A stretch of DNA of 64,000 nt from Symsagittifera roscoffensis (Eukaryota > Xenacoelomorpha > Acoela > Convolutidae): positions 27,826,303 to 27,890,302 of the forward strand of contig NC_087069.1 in the NCBI RefSeq assembly GCF_963678635.1, in the 5' to 3' direction. Position numbers and translations under genes: made by a program. The notes under the pieces are model-generated. The model was not told where the DNA came from and searched no databases. It saw nothing but the letters and a program-made list of their open reading frames with translations. This document shows positions 21,437 through 34,229 of this stretch, one piece after another (within the stretch, counting starts at the first letter, position 1; every line of letters begins with the position of its first letter).

Positions 21437-22812
21437 TGATATGAATTCTATCCAAAAACCATTAGAACAAAAAAAGAACTTAGCAAACAAACATCTAAAA
21501 ATTTAGACAACAACAAAATAACTCAAACAGAAAGAAAAAATCGAAAATTAGAAGAAAAAATTAAACCACAAAATCAAAAAGAAAAGTCTCCACATAGACA
21601 ATCATCGCGATTTCGTAACTCCACAATCTAAAACTTTAAAGAAAGTTGAATTTCAGAAATCACTTTAAAATCAATTAAAAATTTCACCTCCAAAGATCTT
21701 TTTATAAACCGAACATTTTCTCAAAATTCAAGCTGAAAAGCACTTGAACAAACTAGTTCAAATTCAGCCAATCAGAAGCCTTTCCGAAACATCACCTCAT
21801 TTTGACACGACTTCTTTTGCCGAAAAACAATCATCTTCAAGCGTAACTTTAACAATAACTAAAAGATCTCCAAGTCAGAAATGAGCAAACCGCTAAAAAT
21901 AGACACCTTAAACAAGCAAAGTCTCAATTTTACAACCCTCCCCTATTAAGTAGAGCAAAGATCAACAACATTGTCCCAACTTAGAGCTCAAAACTCCCTC
22001 AGGCAAAAATTTTTTAACTAGCCTAAAGAACAAAAAAGACATGATCATTTAGCCTGAAGTACGAATATCTCTTAGATACTCCCAACCATCCAATAAAAAA
22101 AACTAAGAAGACCCTTGATATGAATTCCAAAAACTATTAGAACAAAAAATTGTAAAAGAACTTAACAAACAAACATCTCTAAAGTTGGACAACAAAAAGA
22201 TAATTCAAACAGACAGAAAAAAGTCGAAAATTAAAATAAAAAAACCTACCACAAGATCAAAAAGAAAAATCTCCACACAAACAATCATCGCGACTTCGAA
22301 ATCAGCCACGAAAAGATTATAACACAATCATTCCACAATCTAAAACATTTTTAAAAGTTGAATTTCAGAAACCACTTTAAATTAAAATTAACTTTTTCAT
22401 CTCTTGATAGATCTTTTCATAACACGAATTTTTTCTTAAAAACTCATGCTGAAAAGCACTTGAACAAACTAGTTTCAATTCAACTAATAAGAACCTTTTC
22501 CGAATAATCACCTCATTCTTGACACGACTTTTTTAGCCAACAAACAAGCACCTTCCGAATCTCTAACTATAATTAAAGGACCTCCAGGTCAGAAATAAGC
22601 TTACCGCTAAAAATTGACAACTGAAATAAGCAAAGTCTCAATTTTACAACCCTCCCCTGTCAAGTAGAGCAAAGATCAACAATATTGTCCCAACTTAGAA
22701 TTCAAAACCCCGTCAAGCAAAAATATTTTATTAGCCTAAAGAACGAAATGGACATGATCATTTAGCCTAAAGTACGAATATCTCTTAGATAACCCCAATC
22801 ATCCAATAAATA
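21437..22812 (+). repeat. Tandem duplication of the post-pol region, two units of about 0.67-0.69 kb
   Basis: Unit 1 spans about 21437-22108 and unit 2 about 22116-22812. Shared landmarks in order are TGATATGAATTC, the Lys/Gln/Asn-rich pol end, AAAGTTGAATTTCAGAAA, CTCCA(A/G)GTCAGAAAT, CAACCCTCCCCT and GACATGATCATTTAGCCT. The minus-strand element contains only one unit equivalent (2106-2639). Both units are diverged, so the duplication is old. Confidence 0.8.
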
Positions 22813-23430
22813 AAAACAAAACCAGGAACACCCTTAGGAGCCCTCAAAACTTCCCTTCACCAAAAATTGCCAAAACCCAAACCACTTGTCAAAAAACCAA
22901 AAAAAATCCTATCACACTCGAATTTAGCCTCAAAAATTATAAAAACAATTCGACGAAACTCATCGTTTTTTCGAATGCTTCTTTCTCGAGCAGTCAGCCA
23001 TTTTCAAAATTTTCTTTCAAGTTTTTTTTTCAATCCCTTCATTTTTTTTCAAACTGTGTATAATCTTAAGATCCGATACCCGAGAAAAAAACATCCTCTT
23101 CCTGATAGTTTTTTGCAACTTTTTCATCACTTTTTTTCCCTAGCCCAAATCTACGTTAGTTTTTCCAAAATCCTCGACCACCTCCTCGTGTACGATGTTT
23201 CAATAACTATCTAAAGGTTCCGACAGCTATTCAGTAGAACAGATTTTTTTCTTCTGTTTATATTTGTCACATTTCTGACATCCCTCATAATGACAATGTG
23301 CAAATGTATAAAAAAAGGCTATCATAACTTTTGCATTAGCAACGATACTTTCAATCGTTTTCAACGAAGATTATTACAATAAACACAAAATTTCTTCGTA
23401 AATAAATAATTTTGTAAAATTTTTCCAAAA
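22813..23430 (+). other. Spacer between pol and envelope-like region
   Basis: Frame 22867-23214 (115 codons) is rich in Phe, Ser and Pro and matches nothing I know. The region includes T-rich runs and possible splice acceptor-like tracts, as would be expected if the envelope-like gene were expressed from a spliced subgenomic RNA (inference). Confidence 0.3.
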
Positions 23431-26400
23431 TTGCTGATCAAAAACCCCATCACCAGTCCCCATCAACAACATCCCAAATATTTTCAACAACACCAACAAT
23501 TAGTCAAACATTACCCCCAAACATTGGCACGCATCTCTTTTCAAGACAATCCATACACATTTGAAGAAAGACACGCACGATTGTCCGAACCACAAGAACC
23601 AGTAATTCGCCAAGCATCTCTACGCGAACCACAATACGAACCAGTATATAAAATATACCCCTCTCTCCAACAAGATAATAATAGAGCAAGACACCAAAGT
23701 CAAAAGCAAAACACGCTAGAAATAAACAGACAAATTATACATCCTAGAAAAAATAGAAATTTGCAAACTCCCAGAGTTCATTACAGCATACCTCAGTCAC
23801 CAATAGCAAATCCTATAGACCTCTCCAGTAGTACAATTCAAAGTAATCCCCAGACCCCATCACAACAAATATATCAAACATCCCATCAAATTATTTAGAT
23901 TCAACCCCTACATCTAAACAAATTTGAGAAAAGCCTTTTAATCCCCCAGCTACTACAGAACATCTCCCATATTGGATGACACAAGTAATCACTCAAAGTG
24001 AACCAAATTTAGTGAACTATCCAATAGACGTTTCATCTGACACAGCTTTTTCACTACCAGAAACTCTTTCACTCCCATCAACCCTTTTTTAAGTCAAATC
24101 TTACAAATATTTCCTTCAAATTTTCCTCAAAAATCGACGCTAGATATAGAAACAATTCAACCAATAACATACACCTACGATTAGATTGGATAAAAATGGT
24201 ACCAATTTTCCATTAATTGGACAACATCCCGAAAGTAATAGATTACATACCTGGGCACTAAATAGAATACAATACCGACAAGATATCCATAAAGATATAC
24301 AAGAACATAACATACAGATACTTAGACAGGATAATCTGACACTAAATTTTGAAATCACAGTAAGACTAAGCAATATAATTCACCAACCTTTACCCCTAGC
24401 CCGCCCCCCAATTATAACAGCTCAATCTTTACCTCCCCCATTTGTAACCACAAAAATCATCTACAAATACGATAGATACACAAAAAAGACAATTAGGTAT
24501 ATAACTTTTTATATTCCATACTCAGGACTATCATACACACGTGTCTTCTAAAGATACAATATTTCCAAACCCTTCTCTTTCATAATTTTTCAAAACCGAA
24601 TCATGACAATCCTTCCCCCCGAACAGGATCCCAGGATTTACCAGTCGCACACTCTGACTGTGAAGAAAATTAACAAAAAACATTACCTAAATATGCAATA
24701 AATCAAGTCACTCTGCGAATCCGAACGACAACCAATAGAAACAACAAACATAATAGCTACACTTTACTCAAAAGAACGTGCTACAACAGTAGCAGGATTT
24801 AAATTCACAGCAACATTTTTCGAAAAGAAAGTTCATTGTTCTCAGGTCTCAAACGGAAAAAAATAGACTAGATCATGAATCATTCTACCAAAGTAATATC
24901 AAAAGACTATTACAGCTCAGCCCTGACGATTGTAAAAACGAACTTAAACGATTAAAAATTACATCAAACAAAGGCACAACCAGACAATTGGTAAACATCC
25001 AAGTTTTTCCAGACTCTGCACATCAAGCCGAACTTTAAAGATACCTAGGTCATATAAAACTAGACGACAAATTTCCATTCCACGGAGCACATGGAAGATC
25101 AACTTACAATCTCCATGATAAAAATTGGATACCACACATTGGAATAAACAACCCCTCAAATTGTAATGCAGACACTAAAAAAAGGATACCAAGAAATAAT
25201 GTTTTTTGATTGCAAAATACCACTTGAAAAATTACAAAAATAACACGACATTCAAAACATGATACTATAACTTATCAAGGAGTCAGACTATCTGCAAAAT
25301 TGACCAAAGATACTGCGATCCCACATCACGAACCCAAGCAACAATTGTTTGGTTTCCCGAAGACACATGTAATATATTTCAAGTAGCAAAAGAACACGCT
25401 AGAAAGATAAATTTTCACCAAAATTATTTTAACGAATCAATCCCCTATGAGGACGTGAAAACTGATCGAATCAGACAATGTTATATGAAATTTAGAAACA
25501 TTCATAATATACAAAATAAATTGACACGATTCCAAAATTACCCAGAAACGAAACTTGCATGTAAATATAACAAACCACTTTATAAAACGCAATATTCAGA
25601 AATTCTTGTCGAATACGAACAAGGTTTTGACATGAATACAGGAAAATTAATCATACATCGAAAGGCAACACATCACTCAACCAATGAAAAAAACTCAAAT
25701 AACCCAGTAAACCTCCTAAAAAACACAGGAAACATTGGTAGAAAAATATAACCACAAGACAAAGTCAGTACACGTTTACAAGAACTATCACATATAAACA
25801 ACACACATTTTGGTGCAGTTCACTATGACATACACCTATACATGAAATAAGACTATACAATAAGTAGAATTTTTCAGGAATTGTCTTTAACAGAACTTGA
25901 AAAACTACATCAATTATGCCAACTTGAAAAAACACAAATTTTACAATCACTTGCACTAGCAGTACCCAAAATCCTTTATGCAGGATAATTATTATCAGGT
26001 AAGAGATCAAACTTTTTTGACTATGAAGGGAACATACTATGGTATTACACTTGTACCAAAAAAATATCACCTTTATATGTTTTTGAAGGCAAAAGATGAT
26101 ATAAAAGAAACCCAATATTCTACAAAAATAAAGTACATTTTGTTGATACACTCTCCCGAAGACATTATTTTGTGGATGAAGCAGTCCCATGTGGATCAAA
26201 AAACTGTCACAATGTAGTAAAATTGAATCCTGATGACGATACTAACTTCTCACACCATACCCTACACTAATGCAACCATTAAAAAAGGTTTTCACCAGAA
26301 AGCATTAGAGCTAATACCCGCAATCCGAATATCGATTTACAATCGATCGACATAAACTCTAATTTCGACATTCAACACCACATACGTACACAACAATTTC

Positions 26401-26900
26401 AAGAATTAATCACAAAAATGGACAAAATACCACGACAATCCATAGATCAAAGTTTACGCAAACTTGAAAAATAGCAAAGCTTACGTAAACTTTTCAAACA
26501 TCTACGCACAAGACTACAGCGAATATTTTAAAGATATAAAAGATTACATTTATTCAAATGGCAAAAAATACAGACCACAAGATATATCACCAATAAATAT
26601 TTTTAGTTTTTGAAATTTGAAAAACCAACTTCTTGCCTTTCTAGGATGGCCTTACTACATCTTAGAAAGATTGACTATATTATACGCAATCTTTAAGTTT
26701 CTTGGATTTCTTTTCTCTATACTCAAAGGAATCTACAAAATATGCGCAATACACACGCAAGTAAACAAACAAGCAAGCGCTGCACGCATACTTCTTGCAG
26801 GATTTTTTTGAATATTCTCTACATCAATAACTAAAATACTTTTAGACGCTCAAATAAAACAAATACAATACCAATATATCAACAACACCGAATACAAATG
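23431..26900 (+). pseudogene. env: Envelope-like gene, frameshifted
   Basis: Third coding region after pol, the position of envelope genes in errantivirus-type elements. It starts with a Gln/Pro-rich segment (23431-23898), then an extracellular-looking part with cysteine codons scattered between about 24830 and 26210 (including a closely spaced pair near 26190-26205) and a Leu/Glu-rich helix near 25885-25960. A strongly hydrophobic segment with aromatic and Leu/Ile runs (26617-26811) would be membrane-spanning. Frames change at least six times. I cannot assign it to a named glycoprotein family. The call rests on position, cysteines and the membrane segment. Confidence 0.45.
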
Positions 26901-28600
26901 ATGAGTCAGAAAACAATACGAACACTACGCTTACGACACCACAATTACAAATTCTAAACCATAACCATCCCTTATCATTAGTACCACAAAACTTCAGAAA
27001 TATAGCCTTGATAAACCTAAAATCTTCAAAACCTAAATACCCACGAAGCCCAATTCAACACATGATAACCCAACAACCTAATATAGAAGCCCATACCACT
27101 AACTTTCGTTCTCAAAACAACCATCTTTTTAGCCCACGATGAGCCGCCAAATTGGATCACACCATCGCTCAATTTCCCATCCAGCCAACCTTCAAAGCAA
27201 CCTCCCCATCATACCACATTTTGCTTTCCCCCACCTTAACCACCTCATGAGAACACTCCATCCGGCAGTAATTCAGATACTAATTCAAACACTTCTATAT
27301 ATATAACACAATTTCCCAATTTAATAACTCCGATCTGAAGATCGCCGACAAATTTGACAACTCCAAACCCAGCCCATCTACATTTCCCCAACCTTCCTTT
27401 CAATCTCTCCACTCCCAAATCGATTTTCAACCCCCTTCCCCTCCTTCTTCTATTTCCAATGTAACACCCACGTATTCCCCCTTGACCAGTGAACCTTCCG
27501 TCAACAACAGCTCTGTAAACACACAAATATCTCACGAGCTTGATAATTTCATCACACTTCAACAACAATTACAGCACCCTGAAACACTAACCATTCACCA
27601 AGTCTCACAGTCTATACCAGCATCCAACCCATCAACCCCATCTCCCTCTTCAAATTATACCCCTTCGCGAGACCCAACTCCCTCGTCAATCCATCCTCTA
27701 GTACAAACCGAGTAAAAAGAAAATTCCCCAATACTCCATTTCCTTCTCACCCAGGAATAGCCACAACATTTGATAATCATCCACTTCACACAAACACTAA
27801 AGAACTCCTCCAAATATGTTTATCCTTTTTCCCCCCAATAGACCTACTTTCATTCAGAACCTAATGACGAAAACCCTATTTATGTTAATGAGCACGTGCT
27901 ATAACCAACACTCTCATGGACATAAGTTTATCACTTTACTAATCCACTATCACTACCATTATATAACACCTCCTATGCCAACGAACAATGCAGCAATCAA
28001 CTGTACCTTTTAACAACATCACTCACTCCAAAACAATTCACACAAATAGGATATAAACAGTCAATCATCAAATTCACCGCACCCAAAACTTACGAATACT
28101 CCATCGATCACTATGATCATGACATCATAAGACCTAGCCAATACATCTTTCTAAACGACGACCAATTTGCTAACCCATAACTAACAGAAAAAATCTTCAT
28201 TAAAACACCACACAATTTCACCCTCAATACTTTAGACAAGAAATACGACCACGTCATTACAACAGCAACTCGTGATCGAATGATTCTTACTTTAACAAAT
28301 TTAACCACTTTTCACTAACTTTTCCTTTCCTCACACCCAAAGAACGCGATTTGCACTGTTCACACGACGTCATGTTACGAACCAAACAAACACACAATTA
28401 TACTTACTATATTTTCATCCAACATCATTACACTCAAAATACACCAGCACGACAAATTCACCACAGATTTCAAAACATTAACTCTAAATACACCTCAATA
28501 TTCTTTCTTAACTTCACTTATTGTATTCAAGACACTAAACTACAAGGCATCCACCGCATTTATGATCCCATCACCCAGATGTAGAGATTCTGTCTCTTAA
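26901..28600 (+). pseudogene. Pro/Ser-rich and Tyr/His-rich tail after the envelope-like gene
   Basis: Coding-like but broken frames: 27482-27715 is Ser/Thr/Pro-rich (PSTPSPSS), 27816-28013 is His/Asn-rich, and 28020-28315 reads as an acidic Tyr/Asp-rich segment with one stop. 28351-28584 is Tyr/Thr/His-rich. Base composition changes from the A-rich pol to C-rich here. It could be a cytoplasmic tail or a separate late gene. No domain recognised. Confidence 0.3.
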
Positions 28601-30438
28601 TCAAAATCTTCAATGTAGACGATTCCGGCCCACTAATCTTCCCATACGAATTCTTTTAGCCCGTTGAAATCACGATCCTAGAATTCATCCATAACAGCAG
28701 ATATAACCATAAACTTTAAAACATCATTCAAACTACACCTAATGAACTCTCACCCTGCACTGAAGAGCACAAAATCCTGAAAGCACTCCATTTGCTATGG
28801 CCACGTCTCCAGACTAAATACATCCTTCGTTTGATAGCTAATTACCAACATCATCAGAGATCATCCACAACGTTTTTCCCACGGATTTTTCACCGACGAA
28901 TAGGTAATATGAATTAATTGCTTTCGATTAAATACTTTTAATAAATTCGAACAAATACTAAACATTCTTTATAAATGTGTTCTCTTTTTCTATAGCGTTC
29001 AACGGCACGATCATCAATCATCTACAAAAAAGAAACACGAAATAAAAAATGAAAACTTTTTTCTAGAATCATGAAATTATATATTAACCAGTTGCAATAA
29101 GTGAAGCAGTAAAAGTTCTCCCCAAAACAGCATTAAATTAATAATAAATTTTTTTCCCATATGCAGTAAATATTCTTACAATGAAAATAAGTTAAAATTT
29201 CAACCTTCAAATACAGCTGTAAACATAATAATTTCAAAGTAATAAGTTGATAAAAATTGTTTTTAAAAATAATGCAGTACTAACCTTCTCAAAGACGCTT
29301 CTTTACAGTTTAAAATATTCACTCGCTCACAATTTTATCCACAATCGCCAGTTTTAACACGTTCCAAATTTTCATTTAACCGGTTGGAAAGGAATTATAT
29401 AATAATCCAAACTAACCAACGCAAGCCAACTGAACAGCACAAACCAAAGCCTAAAAGCATGACGTAGAAAAGAAAACCCCGGGTACCCAAACTGGATTAA
29501 CACCAGCTTAGAACTGGATAAATGATTCTTCTGAAGACCAATTTTAAGTCTGAACACAAAATAACAAAACACCAGAAAGTCGAAAGACAAACCCAAAACA
29601 AACAATTTGATTTTTGAGAAAAGGACACAACTAAGACAAAAAAGGAAAAAATCAGTAATAAAAAAGGCACGAAAGGTTGAACACAAACAGGACCCTCCAA
29701 AAAAGAGAGCAAGCATTTATACTCCACTCCTGGCCTAACCCACCAGATAGGACATCCTGAGCATGCTCTATAGCCGGCCTCACCCACCGTGCTACATCCA
29801 CGCTTTGTGACCCACAACTCTAGTTTTGACGAGAGTTACTCAAGTGTGAGTAGCCCTTACAAAAAAACCGAACTAAACAATAAGGCTTTAGCAATAAAAA
29901 CTAATACAAGATCATAACTAAAAACGAAATTAACAAAAATTTGTATATTTAAAAAATACAATGCAGTATATAGATAACATACAGCCCAAAGACGAGCAGC
30001 AAGGAACTCGACAACTCAATCACACTCCAACTACGGAATGTCAAAACACACCCCACATGCTGCCTACAGTCACTACACTCAACGGATTTAAAGTACGACT
30101 TGGCATCGCAGCAAATGAAATCCATTGCAACCGAACAATGGCCATCTCGATGTTCAAGTAGGCGTACAGATCCAAGTCATCGGGCACCGCATCCAAAGTC
30201 AAACTACATGCCACTCCCGAACGTGATTGGACCATTGCTATTCTCTAAATCAACCAAATCAACACTCATCACAACCGATCAGAAATCATAAAACAATCTC
30301 CCGACATGATCGTGATAACAAGTCTTCTTCCAATCCAGAAAAAAGAATATGCTCGCAACTTCTAAAGAAAGACACCATCATCCATCCTCCACTACAATAG
30401 AACACTGAAGAACTAAAACTCTCTGAGCCCCGGATGGG
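28601..30438 (+). other. Long 3' region of the plus-strand element
   Basis: About 1.8 kb between the last coding-like frame and the 3' LTR. The first part still has short coding-like runs to about 28900, then sequence without a convincing gene. 29690-29830 is more GC-rich than its surroundings and has a Cys/Phe-rich frame on the minus strand that I regard as chance. The purine tract before the LTR is poor (GGATGGG at 30432-30438). Confidence 0.4.
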
Positions 30439-30806
30439 TGGAACCAGATCTAAACTAGAATTTATTATTCTGATATTTTATCTCTATAAAATTTTGAATA
30501 CTAACCAATCATACTCCATCAAACTAACAACCCACTTATTTGTAAGTTTTGAAACTACTTGCATTTTCAACGCCAGAGCAATTTGAATTAAACCTAGAAT
30601 ACAGTTGTTCTCATTCTGGAACTAACTCGCATATACCGGTGTACACTAGATCTATTGAGACTAGGAGATATAAGAGTAAGAATAAGATTGGTATTAGACT
30701 AAGAAGTTGCACGAATCTATCCGGCCGAAAACAAGATAACGTGACGAGCAGACGGTGTACCTTATCTGAAATTACTCTATGAGTATACCCAAAAGGATAT
30801 AACTCA
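30439..30806 (+). repeat. 3' LTR of the plus-strand element (368 bp)
   Basis: TGGAACCAGATC...ATAACTCA with TG...CA ends. A TATAAAAT box lies near 30484-30491, followed by TAACCAATCAT, a conserved CCAAT-like block. It is homologous to the solo LTR at 54308-54654 over the full length and, inverted, to 12085-12494. It is followed by GTTT (30807-30810), the first bases of the R2 repeat and the likely 3' target-site duplicate. Confidence 0.85.
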
Positions 30807-32314
30807 GTTTTTACGTTCTATCGTCTCGTTAGAAAATTCATATCTCGAAAAGCCGGTCACCTCAGCCAACAAATTGCTCCTAAATTAGGGGCAATTTGTT
30901 GGCTGGGTAGTCCAGGTTTTTGACTTTTGTAGCAAAACACCCGAATCTAAACAACCTAATTCGAATATTTGCTTTGCAAAATTCTCTTAGTTTTTTTGTT
31001 TGTGTATAAGTGAAATGTCGTTAATGGTGGGTCGGCAGTGGTTCGAATCCTTGAGGGGGAATGAGGCGAGGTGACGCCCGCCAATCACCAACCCCCCTAC
31101 TGCGCCTCTGATTATAATGACAACATTTTAGACAAAACTTTTCCATTTTTATCGATTCTCATCCATGAAACTTCTGAGCCATCAAATAAAGACTGCATTG
31201 CTCCATAAAGTCAGATGATATTAGGGTCACGTTATAACAGATCCTCTTAACCATCTCCCTCTTTCAAGAAAGTCGGGGGATTGTTGTGTAGTAAGTCAGT
31301 CGAGTTTTCGACCAATCAAAGCGCAGCAAAATTAGAATGTTCATACAATGCTGTAGTGGCAAAATACTGTATTTAGAGTGGACATAAGGCTGGTTTGAAT
31401 TATCCTTGGAAAACGTATGAAATTTGAATTTTTAGAAACAACCTTCTGAAATGGGACTAATTTTAGACAAAAAGGACCATGACAACACGTGTTAGATTTT
31501 TAGCAGAATTAAAACGGTGCCATTTAATTTGCAAAAAACGGTGTGCAGACCAACAATGTTTAAGGAGGATAGAATCTCCAGAACATTGTAAGAATTAAAG
31601 TAATTTTGCTTGATAGACTGAAATTTTTGTTTTTACTTCTTAAAATTTTGTTGGGCTACATACAAGGCTCATTTTGATACAATGTTGTCATTTTTTGACT
31701 TTGTAGTTTTGATGTAATGTTTGATTAACTAAAAAAACAACAAACGATCCGCTTTAGAGAATATAATGCGACAGTTTTGAGACAAGCGAGGGTTTTTAGA
31801 AAATACAATCTATCGCTGCATTTACATGTAATAATTCGTAGTAAATCAGGCAAAAAAAAATATTTTTTTTGTCAAAAACCGAATAAAAAATTGAAATTTC
31901 TTCAAAAGAAGCTACTTTTTTTGTGAGCTTTTTGTATTCATCTGGTTATGCGAGAGTTCAGCTTACAGCAAATTTTATAAATCAAATCACATCCCAATTC
32001 CAATGTCAAAAAACTAACCGTGTTTCAAACTCAGGATACATGAATACTTGTTCAATTCTGATGTGTTCTTTTTCTGAATGAGCGTACCGATAGTCTCGAA
32101 AAGTGAGAAATCTGTCCGGGTAGTTCTTCAACCCTAAAAAAAACTTTTACTTCATTTAATCTAACAAATCTAGTTTTTTCCGTTTCAGAAATGTTTAAAG
32201 TAAGCTCAGTTGTTCATTACGAGGCCAACATGGGTATTGGTGAAATGTAAGCGGATTCCTCAACAAGGATGCTATGTTTGATCTTTTGTTTTCTTTGATC
32301 GTTCCGACAAATTT
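30807..32314 (+). repeat. 1.5-kb direct repeat, copy R2
   Basis: Same sequence as 12717-14223, including the GC-rich block with GGTTCGAATCC (31040-31050) and the 43-bp near-palindrome (30863-30905, here with perfect 15-bp arms CAGCCAACAAATTGC). Its left end coincides with the 3' LTR end, and its right end diverges from R1 at the same relative point. No protein-coding frame found. Confidence 0.85.
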
Positions 32315-33905
32315 GGGTTTCCTATTCACAAAAAAGTTATCATCCAAAAAAGTTATAATATATAGAATATATATAATATATGGAATGTTTTGAACTCCTC
32401 TTTCCACTTTCATTTGGTACCTTAAATATATATGCGACCATTTTTGAAGCTTCCACATTTTTGCAACCAAATTGTTTTTGTCCAGACATTCGCCACCGAC
32501 TTACTACGATTTTTTGCGAACTATTGCGAGTCTTTGGCGAACCGAAGCGTAGCTTCCGCAAAGCAAGACGCGGCTTTCGCGATTGACGGTGCAAATTTTG
32601 CGTCTTCAGGTCCAGGTTGTCGGGACTCAAAACCTCCGCACGACTATGCAGTTTGAACTTGGATTCGGATGAGGCTTGGTTGTCATGTCATTTTCAGTGA
32701 CCTTGACCTAGTTAACATTTCGAACAGTTACAAAGAATTAGAATTGGCAAAATCTACAGGTTGAGCGAAAATGGGACAGAAATAAAAAAAATCCGACGTT
32801 CTACTTAAAGAAATTTTACAACAACAGTATCCCGGCAGCCAATTTTTGGTTCAATTATCTGTTCAGCTCTAATTGGTTGCTAGAAGACCTTTTTGAACTC
32901 ATGGTGACTCGTTTCTTCACCCAGAGGCGAAGCGGAGCTTCGCGCCACTTGCGATTAAAGACAAACATTAAAAAAATAAGTCGAAAAACTGGAAAACGTT
33001 GAAAAAACTACTTCTGCCAAAATTAGATTTCGTATGCTTCAATAGAAGTTAAACCTAGGCTATTATGGCAGAAAACTTAGTATTAAAAAACGAAACAACG
33101 AAACGAAATTTACGAAGAGGAAACAAAGCCTGAATTGAAAGTCCATCCCTGAACCTACCAAAAAAAAACACTTCCGCTTCCATTGAAATTTGCATTCGGG
33201 ACAATCAAGATTTGTCCAACATTTCAATTTCACCAAAATTTGTTTTTTTTTTTAAATCAATTTCATTCATACTGAAAAAAAAACAAGAACCAGCCGAGAG
33301 TCGAATGCTTAGAGAACAAAAACTGCGGCGTTAACTTTAGGCCAAGTGGAGGTTGTGAAGACTGGAGGTTGTGAAGGTTTATCAAAAAACAAGTTGAAGA
33401 ATTTTTAAAACGTGTAAGAGAATTTGTTTACTGGAATTTTTCTTGTTCTCGATTTCATTACACATGATCTTGCAAGTGCAAAAATTTCCGATTTTGTCGA
33501 ATGGGGATTTTGCTTTCAAAATAACGTACCTCACAATAAGGTAAATTATTAAGAATAAAAAGACAAGTTACAAAAGTTCAAGATCAATTTTAAAATCAAA
33601 ATAAAATTCATGCTGAACAAAAAAAACGAATGAAAACATTACCAAAAAACAATTATTTTTTTTTAAAAATGAGAAACGAACCGACGGAATTTAGGCCGAA
33701 AACCACTAGACCGAAACTACACTTTTTTACAACTTAATGAAGGTAGTTTTATTTGATTTTTCAAGAAATTGGGTATGTCTGAAATTTACCATTCATACAC
33801 ATTTGACCATTCTCAGCCTAGAGTTATTTACTTTAGAAGATATAGCACCCGATTGCAATAAACTTGCGGTTTGCAAGGTCAAAACACTTTAAAAGTAAAA
33901 CTCGC
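32315..33905. other. No gene seen
   Basis: AT-rich with a short (TA)-rich tract at 32355-32380 and a more GC-rich patch at 32480-32650. Frames here (32340-32656, both strands) overlap each other and have no motif. A perfect 8-bp stem hairpin, GGCGAAGC / GCTTCGC(G), lies at 32934-32952. No second exon for the protease fragment next door is visible. Confidence 0.4.
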
Positions 33906-34100
33906 CTGCTATGCAATGTCCAGCAGTTAGTGCCCATCTTGGATGAATTAAACTGGCTCCGCAAATAAACAAGTAATTCCCACTGATGGGGTCGTAGTTT
34001 TCCAGAAGAGCGAAAAATCCACGCGGTTTTGATGCACTATGTCCTTGGACGATTGCTCTTTTTTCTACTTGCGATGAATCATCTTGAGATTGTGATCTGG
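33906..34100 (-). pseudogene. Trypsin-like serine protease exon with catalytic His (locus T3)
   Basis: Minus-strand exon of 195 bases. The upstream boundary is TGCGTTTCAG (34110-34101), a good 3' splice site. The exon reads an activation-like KR|AIVQG segment (usually R|IVGG), a CGASLIHPRWALTAGHC block with the catalytic His, then a possible GC-type donor, CAG|GCGAGT. The codons are open throughout. I see neither the Asp/Ser exons downstream (towards 32 kb) nor a signal-peptide exon upstream. It may be an isolated fragment of a gene broken by the repeats around it, or its other exons may be too diverged to see. Confidence 0.7.
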
Positions 34101-34229
34101 CTGAAACGCATAAACCAAACTTTTTCGAAAAAAAGTATTCTAAAAACAGTGTTTATTTGTTCAAATTTATCCAACTGCAGCTAAAACTAGTTCTATAAAA
34201 AATGCCCGCAACCAGGTTTAAATGTTAGT

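Larger units (their letters stand above)
15346..30806 (+). mobile_element. Large degenerate Ty3/gypsy-like element with envelope-like region
   Basis: Plus-strand order: partial gag (capsid, zinc knuckle, Arg/Ser/Asn tail), protease, RT, RNase H, integrase with GPY/F-type end, a 0.7-kb tandem duplication, an envelope-like coding region, a Pro/Ser-rich tail, a long 3' region, then the 3' LTR. It is over 15.4 kb even without its 5' end, longer than usual for the class (roughly 5-11 kb). Many frames are broken. Catalytic changes are visible: HLDD instead of YLDD in RT, and Asn for the second integrase Asp. It is therefore an old, dead copy. Confidence 0.8.

Noticed and set aside
29372-29817. Minus-strand Cys/Phe-rich frames, possible gene inside the element
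   Set aside because: Two overlapping frames of odd composition, no start context, no homologue recognised, opposite to the element's sense.
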